A stretch of 64,000 bases of DNA from Polytrichum commune (lineage: Eukaryota > Streptophyta > Polytrichopsida > Polytrichales > Polytrichaceae). The stretch spans positions 40,196,527 through 40,260,526 of the forward strand of contig OX485808.1 in the NCBI GenBank assembly GCA_950295325.1. Reading direction: 5' to 3'. The translations under genes and the position numbers were made by a program. Below the pieces are notes generated by a model. The model saw nothing but the letters and a program-made list of their open reading frames with translations, made no database searches and was not told where the DNA came from. This document shows, piece by piece, positions 1-11,990 of the stretch. Position 1 is the first letter of the stretch; each line of letters opens with the position of its first letter.

Positions 1-178
1 ATACTCTTATGGAATTCAACCTTGAAATAATCACACAACACATTCTAATGCCTAAACTTAAATCCACACCACACTTCACTCTTTTTATGTTTTGTGAATA
101 AACATAACACATCAAAGTCAAACACAAATTGGGTTCGAAGAGTTAATCACCACATGTGGGTACGATTTTGGGCTCACA
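1..178 (+). mobile_element. 3' end of an LTR, cut by the window edge
   Basis: This stretch aligns in direct orientation with the last part of the solo LTR at 43665-45192: shared blocks include the accacacttca-tctttttat region near 70-90 and the terminal ggctcaca. It ends at 178 with CA, as LTRs do. Immediately after it Harbinger element I sequence begins (TTGGG at 179-183), so this LTR sits inside a copy of element I. The left part and the other target-site copy lie outside the window. Family identity is inferred from similarity only; no coding part is visible. Confidence 0.75.
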
Positions 179-389
179 TTGGGCTTCTCCGGAGGAGGAG
201 TTTCTTGTCCCGCCTCTTGAGAAGCCCAACTCCAAAAAGTGCCGCCATGTAGGCGGCCATGTCATTTTATCATCCATGAGAAAAGTTCACCACCATTGTT
301 TTCTTCACCTAGTGTAAACACCCACCGGTCTAGAGTTGCATTTTCGACCAATCACAATTGAGAAACGCCTTTTTTTTCATGACCGGTTG
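179..389 (-). mobile_element. Harbinger element I, fragment (second copy)
   Basis: It is the reverse-oriented counterpart of 45740-45970: the same sequence runs through gtgccgccatgtaggcggcc, the Asn/Pro-poor AT stretch, and gagaaacgcc up to catgaccggt. The terminal 30 or so bases of the element are missing; after 389 the sequence changes abruptly to tgtcgtagcacgg. The inner part folds on itself (gggcttctcc near 182 pairs with gagaagccca near 219). It is a remnant with no coding capacity. Confidence 0.8.
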
Positions 390-2660
390 TCGTAGCACGG
401 TGGTGACGTATTCATTAAATTAACCTGATAAATGCGTCAAACGTCACAGCCGCGCCAAGTTCGTTCCCACGAAAAACCTGCGGTCGTTCACCACCCAGAG
501 GGAGGAAATCTTTCACTAACACACACACAAGAAACACAAGAAACTAAGATAACACAAATCGGATTAAGAAATCCGGGATATTACGGAAATTATAGCACGG
601 AAATTTCCGCTTTCCCGGTAGTGAACCGAGGTAGGGAACACAACACAAAGTATGGACAAACTCCCACCCTAGAGTAGTAACAACAATAGACTTAGCGTCC
701 CGAATCCATAGTATAACAACTATATACACTTCATTCTAAGATTCCTTATTACGGGTCATGACTTCCGAGATAAGGTTTCCGCGATAGAGGTAGCGGATCT
801 GACATGTATTTCCACTATCCACTAGATTTTTGACCGGATCACAAGAACAATAATTCTAGTGTTTTAGACTAGAATGCTCAGAGAGACTTGGTAGTTGTTC
901 ATCAGGATCTCATCCTTTGGGTTGGTTTCTCCGGGTTGTCTCCTTATCTCCACTTCCTCCTCCTAACTACTACTCCCTTAGACTGGTGTTATGATGGGGG
1001 CAACCCTCCCTCGGGAAGGTGTCCCACTCAGGTATCCGACACGTGCCACCCCCTTTGACGGGGGGAAAGGTGGAGGAAGTTTTGGGTCTACAAAACCAGC
1101 TTGATCCGCTTTCCGTGATGGCACAGTTTCCGCTATACCACACGCGGAAACCGAATCCTCCTTCGAGAAAGGTGGAAACGCAACATCTGCGCTTCTATCC
1201 TCACAATGGATAGCTTGTGCTATTCCACCGGTCACACAAGATAGGACCCATGATATGTTGTTTTTCGTGACGGCGGGGCTAACATAGGGATGGGGCTACC
1301 ACGCCTACCATCCGCGGTGGGAACCAAGCGCCAGTCGCGGCATGTGCATGAGTATTCTAGACCAATCCGTTACTGCTGATCAGTATGATCCACCTCCAGG
1401 TCACGGCAAGCGGAAGGCGTAAATCAGAACTCTCCCCCTATTATTGGACAGGTCTATCCACTGCTGCTCATTGTCGGTCCCTAGTTGGACGGAATAAGTG
1501 GGGAAGAACCTACCATGTGCGCGGAACTTCCTTTGCCCAACAACCCCACGGTGGGGTTCTTTTCCCTTGCTCGTCCAATCCTTTCCACCTTTCCGTGCTT
1601 AAGATTCCTCCGCCCATCACCTACTCATACAGGGGCGTTTTAATCACACACACCTCGGGGTATTACTGACCCCCTGTCCTATTACGGAATACTAACCTAA
1701 CTAACCTACACAGTGATAGGGAATGGCGGAAAACTCGGAAACCTCAAGTACGGAAAGGAGGGACCACTTGCATTACACATGGACTTAAGATTCAATTCAA
1801 ACCGAAGGTGGAATAAAGCATAAGGTCTTAATTGAACAAAAGAACACTTGCATTACAAAATGATGAGGAAAATACCGAAATGCTCCCTCTTAAACCAAAC
1901 TAACACCCACATGCCATGGTTTCCATGCTGGAAATCGCGGGCCACGTGGCAGTCCTGACAATCCACCTCAATGAGAGGTCAGAACCTAAACAAAAAAAAT
2001 GACAAAGCACCCAACTCGGGGCCAACTAACTACTTGCCCAAAACAACCCAAAATGGAATCCTAACTAAAATCTATTTTTTATCCTTCTGCTTCTTCAACT
2101 TGGCTTCCTTCTTATTATGCTTCCGCTCCTCGCGGCGGTCTACTCTGTCCGTTGCCAAAGATGGAGCACGTAGTGGTGGCACTGACATCTCGTGTCCATC
2201 GGGTCCGGGAATCACTCCCACGTGGTCCACCGTCTCCGCAACGTCCGGTGCCAGTAGTGCGGACAGTTGGTTGTCCAGCGGAAATCCTGGAGCAAGAATT
2301 GCAAGTGGCGGCAGATCCCGGGCAACCACTTGGAAGTCCGTGGCAAGGCTCGGTGTTGTCACCTCGGCCACGTGGCAATAACCCAAGGTTTCCTCTCCTT
2401 CCGCGGAGGAAATTGGGGTGGCATTCGGAACTAACACCTCAGTGGTGGAAACCGGCAGGGCCGTGATCGCCGTGAAGTCTTCCACCTCCTACCGCGGCCT
2501 TGACGGCGGACCTAGTCCGCGTCGCGGGATTTCCCCCACATCCTCTTCTATCAGTCTGCCGCTTTCCTCTCGCAAGCGCTCCGCTTTCTCCTAACTCGCC
2601 GAAGTCTCCTCTTTTTCTTCTTTCCCCCATTTCCACTACCCGAAGTGGGATTTCTAACAT
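390..2660. other. GC-rich block of unknown origin, no supported gene
   Basis: This block is visibly richer in G and C than its surroundings and contains several overlapping open frames on both strands, none with a domain I recognise. The longest, on the minus strand about 2072-2485, is Pro/Val-rich with a Lys-rich tail and opens with GTG rather than ATG. Short inverted GGTGG/CCACC-type stretches recur. An LTR or leader part of an unrecognised retroelement would fit the composition and the abrupt left junction, but I see no primer-binding site, gag or pol motif, so this is only a guess. Confidence 0.35.
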
Positions 2661-2925
2661 AACTTAATTTGAGGATTTTAATTACTTTAAGGATTTTTAT
2701 TTTTCTTCTCTCTTCTAAAAAACTAACCTACATTATGTCTACCATTTACTCCACCTATCATATTTTCCTACGTCTGTACTATTCTTTTAATCCAACAACA
2801 AGGTTAATTGAGAAATCAGTTAATGTCCTAATTTTGATGTAGTTTAATTTTCCTCTTGGTCCAAATTCAGTTTACACCTACTGAGAGCCTAAAGACTTTG
2901 TAAATTGATTTTTTAAGAAATCAAA

Positions 2926-3018
2926 CCATGGAAGTTGGACCATGAAGTCGAACCATGGAAAAATGCTGTCTTCCATGGTCCAACTTCATGGTCCATCATG
3001 GTGTAAACTGGCCCTTAG
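2926..3018. mobile_element. Harbinger-like family J, right end with small foldback
   Basis: The segment folds: ttggaccatgaagt near 2935 pairs with acttcatggtccat near 2981. It ends in gtgtaaactggccctta, the reverse of the GGGCCAGTTTACAC terminus shared by the other Harbinger-type families here. A second right end of the same family is at 52735-52790. No matching left end was found, so it is a deletion relic. Confidence 0.5.
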
Positions 3019-4554
3019 AAGTTTAAACAACATTACCAGTTTCATGCCCGATCCACCAAATCATCAAAGAAACACTCAAAATAAATAGGCATATTAGATA
3101 ATAATAGAATCCAGTATTAATCAAAATTAGCTTGAGTTCCAAAAATTTAGTGCGTCCAACTATGTTTTGAACCTGTTTTAAATTCCAATAGTGATTATGA
3201 TGTCTTTAGTAGCATTAATTAGGTACTTAACTTAACCTAAACCAGGGCTTATACCTTCAACATTCCTTCGATGGTACCCCACTTATACATACCCCCAATG
3301 TATTTCTTCTTTCTATTACTTATTTCTATATTTATTTTTAATACCCATTTTTTTAAACTAAGTATCAAATTATAAGTTTTTTTTCAATGCCTTGCCCAGT
3401 GCTATATGAAGGAAACAATATTTTGGGTGAACCACTACTATGCCCTATGATTGAAGTCAAGAAAATTAGCACTAAAATTTACGAAGTTCTCTCCTACAAG
3501 GTATCTCCAAAAAATGTTGTTTCAAAAATCCAAACAGTTTTTTTTAAGAAAAATCTCAAAAGAATTATGTACATATTTTGAAGAGAGCAGAAGTGGACCA
3601 TGAAATTGGAAAAAAACAATTTTCATTGTTTTCACATACTGCTAAAAATACATTGACTAGAATATAATTTCATGCATTTTTTTCTAATGGAGCGTTGGAG
3701 TTCAATATGAAATGAAGATAAACACATAGAAAACCAAGTTTTTAATATTTAAGGTCGTGGAATTTGCATCTAAAACTAAATATAGCCAGTTGTTTGTGGA
3801 AATAATTTTGGTGAGATTAATTTTAAGATATCAAGTTGATATTGTATTTTTTTTTACTTGTAACGTCAATAAAGGACCAATAAATGAAAAGAAAAAGCAA
3901 TGTAAATTTAAAAATTTTGGTATTACTTTATGGCCTTTGACCAAGAATTTTGTGAGTTAAGCTCATACATGACCCACTCTGTCATCTAGTTTACCATGCT
4001 TGCATAGGGCTTGCACCCATTTGGAGTTCTTTTGTCAGAATGATGTAATTCAAGCTTGGGTTTGGAATTTATTGATTAAATATTCAATCTGGAGTAGGGC
4101 TTGAATTCGGAAGTTGCCTCTATCCAAGAATCTCAAGACTTCCCATCACCTACGTAAACTCGTCCATCAAAACTGTGAAATGCAGTGAATTAGTTTACCT
4201 CCATAAGTCAAGATCCGTGCAGCTAATTGAATGCTGCTATTTATAGATTTTATGGGTTGCTTAGTTTCTCAGTCTGGTGCTCTGGAAAGAGGCTCCAACT
4301 CCCCAAGAAACAATGAAACTATGGAATCGGTTCCAGGGCAGGACCTCATCAAATCAAGAATTTGGGTGATGCACACATGCAAAAGAAGCACAAACAATGG
4401 ACATAGCATGAATTCAGTTGGATGATTGCTATTGCAGATTTCCATATACCTAGCTAGTACTTGAATTTCTGAGTTTTGGAAATACGAATGGGAATGAATT
4501 TGTAAAACTCTGTACTAAATAGTTGTGTTAATCCAACAGAGCAATAATCTGGAC
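3019..4554. other. AT-rich intergenic stretch, nothing recognised
   Basis: AT-rich sequence with poly-T runs and only short chance open frames. I see no splice-consistent coding segment, RNA gene or clear repeat end in it. Confidence 0.5.
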
Positions 4555-4905
4555 ACCTACGTTTGAGTGGTACATGGTTAGGTGTAAATCCAAGAGTGGG
4601 CACCAAAAAAATGTGTTTAAAAGAGATTGCGCTATGTTCTCAAAATATGCTAACCATTCTAGACTTAATAATCAACATAATTGGGGGGACCTATATGACC
4701 GTTCAATGAACATGAGAATTTTCACTTTGATAATGAAGGAGTTCATCTTACGAGATGCGAAAATGATGAGGCAAATGGCTATGGGGCCCAGGCAGGATTT
4801 GGATTTGCTAATAATCTCACACTAGCTGAGTGTTGCATATTTCATGAGAAGTGGGTGCATTGAGAAAAGTATCCGAATAACACACATCTACCTTATGCAG
4901 GCTTG
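4555..4905 (+). mobile_element. MITE family C copy
   Basis: It starts near ggacacctacgtttgagtgg and ends near acacatctaccttat. The middle shares tggttaggtgt, aaaagagattg and ggggggacct with copies at 10905-11256, 24815-25145, 38071-38320, 40070-40432 and, inverted, 33934-34290 and 43483-45405. Better copies show that the family begins TAAGGTAGATGTG and ends with its inverse. This copy has lost most of its left terminus. Confidence 0.65.
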
Positions 4906-5562
4906 CCTGATGGACCAAGGACCCAGCGCCCAACTATAATGTAGAGATACCCAGTCCTAAGACAAGGTCACAAAGGTCAATTGTTGAACATCTAACAGGT
5001 TCAATGCATGAGAAGCACAGTACACCTGAAATCACAAACCCCAGCATTGATTTTGGACATCCTTGCAGGAAATGCAAGAAGTATATGAACAATCACTTGC
5101 CACATTTGAAGTCGTTGGTGGATTTAAAATCCACAAAAATTCCCCCCTCCCAAAGAAACTATCATACATATCTACACTCATCTGGACTGCCACTAAATTT
5201 CTAGATTTGTCACAAGAATCCTCTAAAGTGCATCCTATGTGTTATAGAATATCAAACATGTGGATTCCTGTACTACTCTAGTGTTGCAGCCGTTCAGATT
5301 TTTAGCCTACACCTCCTAGTTGATGATAAAGATTGGAGTTCATATCAGCCATGGAGTATGTACTCTGACAACCTAACTGCTATATCTGTCCTGCTCTACA
5401 TACACCCCAGCACATTATACCAGATTCCACCTCAATAATATCATGATTAATCTGCCCCCAATTCTGCATCAACTCACGTGAATTGAGTGAAAATCATTGA
5501 CATTGGATGTCACTTACATAACTGTGCCTGCGACGCGGAATCATGTATAGCCACACAATGTT
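4906..5562. other. Downstream flank of the first MYB gene
   Basis: No coding segment is supported. Because the MYB gene at 5563 reads leftward, the right part of this stretch should hold its 3' untranslated region and polyadenylation site, but I cannot place the transcript end from sequence alone. Confidence 0.4.
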
Positions 5563-7344
5563 TTATTTTGTGATCGTGACAGGGGACTCGGAGTTCCTCA
5601 CCAGATCAAGCGCCATATCCCAGCAGCGGTCTATCTCGGAGCTGCTCGGGACGAATAATTCTGGAGGCAACATTAAGCTTGTCAGTGGTGGAGACTCTGA
5701 GCCACCAAAGCCATGGCTTGAATTTCCATTGCATGAAGTAGTACCGGCTAATACAGTGCTTGCATCTTCCCATTTGGAAAGGATGGCACTTGAATCTGCT
5801 TCCAAGGAGGAAAAAGCTTGCACAGTCCCCAAACCCGCATCTGTGGCTGCGCTGCACTGAGCATTCGAATCGGGTTGCCCAAAAATTTCGTCAGAAATTT
5901 CGGACATGGAGGAGGCGTCTAGGAGGAGGTGATCCAGAGGGTAAAGAGTGGAGTCCGGGGACATGGCCATGAAAAGCTCGGAAGTCATGGTGGAGCCACT
6001 TTGGCAGCCGGCTTGGCTAGTATTACTCGGACTTGCATGGCTGCAATTAGTCGTTGGACTGCTCTCCTGCACCAGGGCTTGTTGCCACTGGACCTCAATA
6101 TCCAAATCCATGGCTGCCGAAAATTTGGGAGAAACTTTTCCCGGAATGTGTTCTGACAGCACCTCAGAGCTGCTAGATGTGGTCGCGGAGCTCGAGTTTT
6201 CATCAGATTTCACTACAGGTGGCTGCCAAGTTGGCCATAGAGATGATGAGACATCAGTATGGTTGGTTTTGGCCGCTAATTTGTAGGTGGAGCTAAGCAC
6301 AGCGGTGTGGGCGAGGCGAGCCTCGGCCTCTGCACGCACACGGTCCCATTGCGACATGTGGGTGAGGACTGAGTTTTCTTTGATGCCACACGAACCAGCC
6401 GCGAGCAGGAGCTCTTGAAGTGCGCTGTAACAGCTGCCCTTAGCCTTGGTATACTGCGCTGCGGCTGCGGCTGAATCGATGCCCATATTTTGCAGGAGCC
6501 GCTTCTTCAAGTGCGTATTCCAGTGGTTCTTGATCTCGTTGTCCGTGCGTTGTGGCAGGCGGCTGGCTATGGCCGCCCACCGGTTTCCGAGAGCCGCATG
6601 GAGGTGGAATATCAACTGCTCCTCCTCCTCGGAGAAATGGCCACGCTTGATGTCTGGCCTCAGGTAGTTCGACCACCGCAGCCTACAGCTCTTGCCACAC
6701 CTCAACAGACCTGTAGTACAGAGAGTTGTAACCACCACATCAATATTTCGCACAACAGAGAACTTGGAGAATGTGGATTGAAAGAAGATCTCGAGTGAGA
6801 CGTAGAAAGCTGAAAGTTGAAAACACACTATATAAGCCACTCTGGAAGAGCAATGTGCACAGACAGTTGTAACCGCCACCACCACCACCGTCACATCAAC
6901 TGGTGATCTTGAAGATTTTTCGCAATAGAGAATTTTTAAAGCACTCAACGGAGATGACTAGTGCAAGAATATAACTTGGACGAAAGTCAAAATCACCCAC
7001 AATCTAAGCCGTCACTCAGGAAAACCAATGTTTGCACTCAAGGTCCAGTCATAACTCGAACTATGTACAATGTGCATCCAGTGAGGTGAGCCAATCTAAG
7101 TTCAAGCTGCACCACATCTTTATAAATCCCACAAAGATCGTTTTCCCCTGAAAGAATAGTTTGATGCGAGTCACATTCTCAACATTAAGATGCATTTGTA
7201 ATAGTTACCAGCTTCCCGAGGCAGCGATCGCCAACTTCCATGGCCGTGCTTCTCAATGTACGCCAGCAGCTTTCGATCCTCGTCCGCCGTCCACGGCCCC
7301 TTCTTCAGCCCCATTGTCTCATCACAGCATGGAGCTCTTCCCAT
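5563..7344 (-). CDS. R2R3-MYB transcription factor, subgroup 9 (MIXTA-like), first copy
   Basis: Two exons, 7344-7209 and 6710-5563, join in phase 1 across a 498-bp GT-AG intron to give 427 codons. Residues 14-62 form R2 with its three tryptophans (PWT, SWRSL, RWSNY). Residues 65-116 form R3, with Phe71 in place of the first Trp as is normal, then NRW and NHW. After R3 comes MGID. At about 161-178 the box [17 protein letters not shown] matches the AQWESARxxAExRL motif that defines plant subgroup 9. The bHLH-binding signature in R3 is absent, as expected for that group. The long Ser/Thr-rich C-terminus with acidic patches would suit activation. Known members control epidermal outgrowth and cuticle genes; that role here is inferred. 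The second intron usual in R2R3-MYBs (after LGNR) is missing. The usual PVTH after MGID is replaced by S and an Ala run. The start is the family-typical MGRAPCC. Confidence 0.93.
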
Positions 7345-8394
7345 GGCTACCTATAACTCAGAGCTAGCTAGCTTCCAAATGTCTCCCAGCAATCTAATTG
7401 AATCCCTCCACCACCACCTGAGCTGAATCTACTGGCAACACAAAGTTGAACTAGTGCTAGCTACTGGCTACTACAGAAGAATACTTGAAATGTCTCCCAG
7501 CAATCTATACACTGAATCTCTTCCCCCACCACGTTAGCTGATTGAATCTATTGGCATCAACACAAAGAAGAGCTAGTGCTAACTCAGCTACCACGGACAA
7601 GGTTTCAAGCTTTGAAAGGGATGATCCACCGGAATAGCGGAAGGACTTAAATATAAAGTGTTGTTGCAACCTCCTTTTGAGAATCCTGCATGCTGGGTGG
7701 TCTGAGAGCAAGAGGACAAAAGTAACCCCAAATTCCTCGACCAAGCACAGGGAACAAACTAGGCAGGCGGTGGAGGAGGAGGAGGAGGAGGAAGAGGCAG
7801 TTAACTTCAGTAGTCCAGATGGTGATCATACAGTGGGCAGCTTGCAGAGGCGGTACCTCCAGCAATTTGATCATTATAAGCCTGATGACCGTCTTTGACT
7901 TCGGGAGCTGCCAGTTTGTACCTTCAGCCGAAGGGGAGCTTCATGCGCACCATCAGCTATGGAAGCAGGAAGTCACTGCTAGCTCACTGTTGCTGCTGCT
8001 GTGCCTGCAACATAGAATGACGATCATGAATCTCCTTGAATTGCACCAGACTAAGGAGATGAGGAGGTAGCGTAGGAGCGTTTTGTCAAACCCCAGCTGG
8101 CCCAACTATGTAAGATGGAGTCTTTCATCCTGCCAGGCCCAGCAGTAACTGCCGGCATTGGATTGGCACACTGTCTCCCATCACTATGAATAACTTATCA
8201 GCCTTTTTGCCTCATGATCCTCTGAAAGTTAAAACTCTACGCACCTTGCAACAACTAAGACTTAGAAGTTCTGACTTGACATGTACTGTATATCCTGATG
8301 CCAGGTGGTGTTGCAAAACATGACCTGCTGTAAGTAAGTTGTCTGGGGAATTTGCAACGACAAAGTACAAGGAGATCTGATGGTCGCGTGATGC
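7345..8394 (-). promoter_or_regulatory. Leader/promoter region of the first MYB gene
   Basis: This region upstream of the MYB start is less AT-rich than the flanks and has no supported coding exon. It includes a GGA triplet run at 7772-7792. The downstream paralog has a similar GC-richer stretch of about 1 kb upstream of its ATG, so a long 5' untranslated leader is plausible at both genes. Exact transcript start and any leader introns cannot be read from the sequence. Confidence 0.35.
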
Positions 8395-8600
8395 TAGTTA
8401 CAGATGAGCCGGTTGAGTTTGAGAAATAACCGGTTCGAGTTTGAATCAAGACCTTAGTCAAATTGCCGATCGTTTTACAGGGATTTATAGACTGTCGTAA
8501 TACCTTAATTAAATTACTAAATAAAACCTAAAGATGGCAGTATTTAACCAAGTTGGAGTTGGAAACACTTGGCATCTTGACCAAGTTTGTCTTAAATCTC
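8395..8600 (-). mobile_element. hAT MITE family D, degenerate copy
   Basis: In reverse orientation it keeps the family landmarks: gatgagccggttgag, gagaaataaccggtt, the gtcaaattgc-gatcgtttta stretch and ggaaacacttggc. Ends and target duplication are no longer clear. It lies about 1 kb upstream of the first MYB start. On the minus strand it contains ctataaatcc at 8481-8490, which resembles a TATA box. Confidence 0.55.
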
Positions 8601-10846
8601 TTCAGACACTGATTTCCAACTGTTTCCGTGCTTTTTCTTACATGTGGAAGTGTACTCAGGTCCAACCATGAGAAGATGTATCCCAATTATGTCACACGTC
8701 AGCCTATTCTCACAGTCCTTGACACTCCTGTGAATAATTCTAATGCCTTTATTTGAATTTAACTTAGGTTTATAACCAAGATTTAGTACAATCATAAATA
8801 TTGTCATCACATTTGATTAATAGTTGGTCATCTAAATTATTATTATTACTTCAAACATGAGCCCTTATGAAATGTAAGGACTCCTTTTTATTTGCGAATC
8901 CTTATGATACACATTATCGTGGTTGTCTCATCCCTTTAGCTATTGGGAATCATGAAGATTGTGATTTCAAGTTTCAAAATAAAAGTAGAGATGCAAAAGT
9001 GATAATAAGAGTTTGAAAGCCAAGATTGTCTTTCTCTTTAAGTGATCTCATTGGCTCTCCCAATCATGTTAGTCTAGAATGATGTATGTAGTCTGAACAC
9101 ATAGTCCAATCTCATCGTGACATGTGTCTTTTTGGTGTTTGTCCTTAACTACAAGTGTTGCTATATACCCCTCAAATTGCAATACCAAAGCCAATGCAAT
9201 AAACTCTAAGTTAGTACCTACTACAAGTTGCAACCTCCATCTCTGATGTGTGATTGTAATTACTACTCTCCCCATGAGTGCAGAGGTTGTAAAGAATCTT
9301 TAAGATCATGCAATCTTCAAGAAAATGGCAATGCCAACACCATCATTAAGATCAGGTACCTAGTATAAGTTATTGTCACTTATAACTGGAGTCTGTAGTC
9401 TACCATGTAAGAACTTGATCAGATATGACTTTATATATGATGGAACCGGTTTTTTTTATTATACACTACAAGCATATGAGTTTCAGCCAAATGTCACACG
9501 TATCTGGAAAGTTGTCATACATCCCTGGAAAATTTGCAAATCTATCGTAAAGGTGGATTTAATTGTTCTTGCACCAATGTAGGACGATTATCTAAGACTA
9601 AAATGTTGGTAGTGATAGGAAGGGAACATTCGAATGTTTTGGTGCCAAACATTTGCATGGTCATAAATCAAGACTTATATATTATTTTATCATGATCCCA
9701 TATTGTGTTTAGGAGTGATCAATTCAATAAGTAATCATAAACACATTGATTCTCAATGTTTTGATGAAAAACTTGATATGAATGGCTAGAATCGTAAATA
9801 TTATTATACAATACTGGGAAGTTGTATTGAATGTTCTTCAAGTGGTAGATTTGTCAATTTATTTTGTTAAAAGTACGAACACTTCATGAGGCATTGAGGA
9901 AAACCATTGATACAATCAAGCTTTTCAATGGCTACACGCAAAAATAGTTCTCTACTAAAATTACCTCTATTTGAGCAAGATCTATTCATTTGAAGTTGAA
10001 AGTCTCATTTCGGAACATTTCATTTCTTTAAGGACTAAGTACTAGATTATTTTAATGACAAATTTATTGGGACCCAAATCGGGAACAACCCTTGGAATTG
10101 AGTCACCCCTTTTGGTTGACCCAACTCCAAAGATAAGTCTCAACTTTTTGGCACAAATTTGCCACCATATAGGATATTGAAACTTAGAAAGTGGAACCTA
10201 ATATGAAGCCAAAAACAATGAGACTTTGCTCTCCAGCAATCACACTTCTTGAACAAAATGGGACTTAGAAATTAGGTGTATTGGAAACCGGCCCTAAGTC
10301 TCCCAATAGGTCCTTGGGCCTTGACGCTTGATCACCTTACATAGAACCTCTTGTTTATTCTCCATTATTGAGAAAGGAAATGGTTTGTTGTAGCCCATGA
10401 CATCCTACATAAATGTGACCTTGATATATCTTGTGACTTGGACAATGAGAGAAATTTCAGAGTTTTTCGTGTGATAGCTAAAGTATGTGGTGCAAATGCC
10501 TGAATAAGGTAAATATTATTTACCAGGCCTGCTCTTAACAGCTGACACCAATGCCTGAATGAATGCCCAAAGAACATACTCTGATAGAATCTATGTATAT
10601 ACACTTTGGAGATATTTCCTGTTATGAAACTTTGAGTCAATGGTTTGACGATATTTAGAGTTCCCAAAAAATCAATGCTTGATCGAACAAACTCTATCAT
10701 CATAGTGATATGTGGATTATAAGTGCCAGTTATCTAAGCTAGTAGTATGTATTTACAGAGTCTGCCAATTTGGGGAAGAGTCATTGCAGGTGATCACTTG
10801 GAGCAGGTACTAAATTATTGGATGTGGCACATAAATGATAAGTACC
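8601..10846. other. Intergenic, MITE relics only
   Basis: An inverted relic of MITE C is recognisable at about 9065-9245 (agtccaatctc, gacatgtgtctttttgg). At 10287-10298 the end-like motif aaccggccctaa suggests another Harbinger-type terminus, without a partner. I see nothing else that can be supported. Confidence 0.4.
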
Positions 10847-11256
10847 AGTGCCAGGGAGATTTTTGGGCATAATCAGTCGAGATCCTAGTGTTTCCAAAGC
10901 CATCTGGTTACCTGTATTTGAGTGGTATGTGGTTAGGTGTGTATTTAAGAAAGGACACCAACAAGACATGTGTCTAAAAGAGATTGATCTACATGCACAA
11001 AATATGTTTTCCATATCAAGACACAATAGTCAATAAGATTTGGGGGGACTTATCTAACCACAAATTGATATGAGAATCTTCCACTTTGATAATGAATAAG
11101 ATATGCATATGAGCTCCAAACATTTGTGAGACAAATGACTATGGGCACAATTTTGGTTTGTGAACCCACCTCGCACTAATTGTGTCTCAAATCCTATGAG
11201 AAGTGGATGCAGAGAGAAAAGTATCCGAATAATACACGTCTACCTTATTGTAAGTG
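10847..11256 (+). mobile_element. Truncated hAT MITE D joined to MITE C
   Basis: Positions 10847-10910 match the left part of family D (cagtgccagggagattttt and cctagtgtttcc). At about 10905 the sequence switches to family C (tttgagtggtatgtgg), which runs to acacgtctaccttat near 11253. So C appears to have inserted into D, or the two were joined by a deletion; the right part of D is not found after C. Confidence 0.55.
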
Positions 11257-11304
11257 AGCCTAACATTTCCAACAGGACATCACGATTTACCACTTCTTCT
11301 TCTC

Positions 11305-11990
11305 TTATTGACATAGGAACTGAAATATTTCATCGCAGAAAGGTCTCCCCGTCTTTATGATGGCCATGGCAGACTCAACCAGTTTTCCACACTGCTTTGC
11401 CAGTAACTGGTGACGCGCTCCAAAGTGCAGCTTCCGGGCGCCCGTCGCCACTGTCGCTCCGCGTAACTTATGACACATTGCGTGTGGGGAGCATGCAGTT
11501 GCAGAGGTACCAGCTTTCTGTCCTGACAGCCTCACTTCCATGTTCTCGAATGTCTGGCCCCCGATCCGCTTGGGAATCCAAACAGAAGCAGGGGAAAACA
11601 TTAGTGAGCTCGATTCAATGGTTTCGTGAAAATACAAGCATAAAAATACAAGTGGTTTGGACTTGAATCTAGTTCAGGTGCATTCTGACAAGTCAACGGA
11701 CTGTCAACACGAAGGCCAGGGGCCTAATGGACTGCCGTATTGTTCAAAGAACCCAGATAACTTAGCCATGTCATTGGCATTGGGATCGGGATCCACTCCG
11801 GGGCTCCACATTTCATTCCTGTCGTATTCCTGTAGTATCTCTTGCAAGCGTCCAAGCAGAAAATGGGAAAAGAATACATGTAGAATGGGAGGATTTTACG
11901 GCTTAAGACATGGAACTTTTGTGGCCGGAATTGCAAGGTGACTTGTTGCTACCCACATGTGTGAAAGCAAAGACCAGGCTCATCTGAAAG
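11305..11990 (-). pseudogene. Gene-like fragments, unidentified
   Basis: Two minus-strand segments look coding but join to nothing I can name. From about 11870 to 11704 one frame reads an exon-like peptide containing EYDRNEMWSPGVDPDPNAN and FFEQYGSPLGPW, ending in a TGA. From 11637 to 11305 another frame stays open for 110 codons in unusually GC-rich sequence, with a second and third frame also nearly open. No clear splice model links them and no ATG-led reading covers both. A decayed gene, captured exon pieces, or one unrecognised gene with poor splice sites are all possible. It lies between two MYB paralogs on the same strand but does not resemble a MYB. Confidence 0.4.

Noticed and set aside
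2072-2485. 137-codon minus-strand frame as a gag-like gene
   Set aside because: Opens with GTG, lacks a zinc knuckle or any gag motif, and competes with two other open frames.
2926-3003. Foldback as a microRNA precursor
   Set aside because: It ends in the GGGCC..TTTACAC terminus of Harbinger-type elements, so a MITE remnant explains it better.
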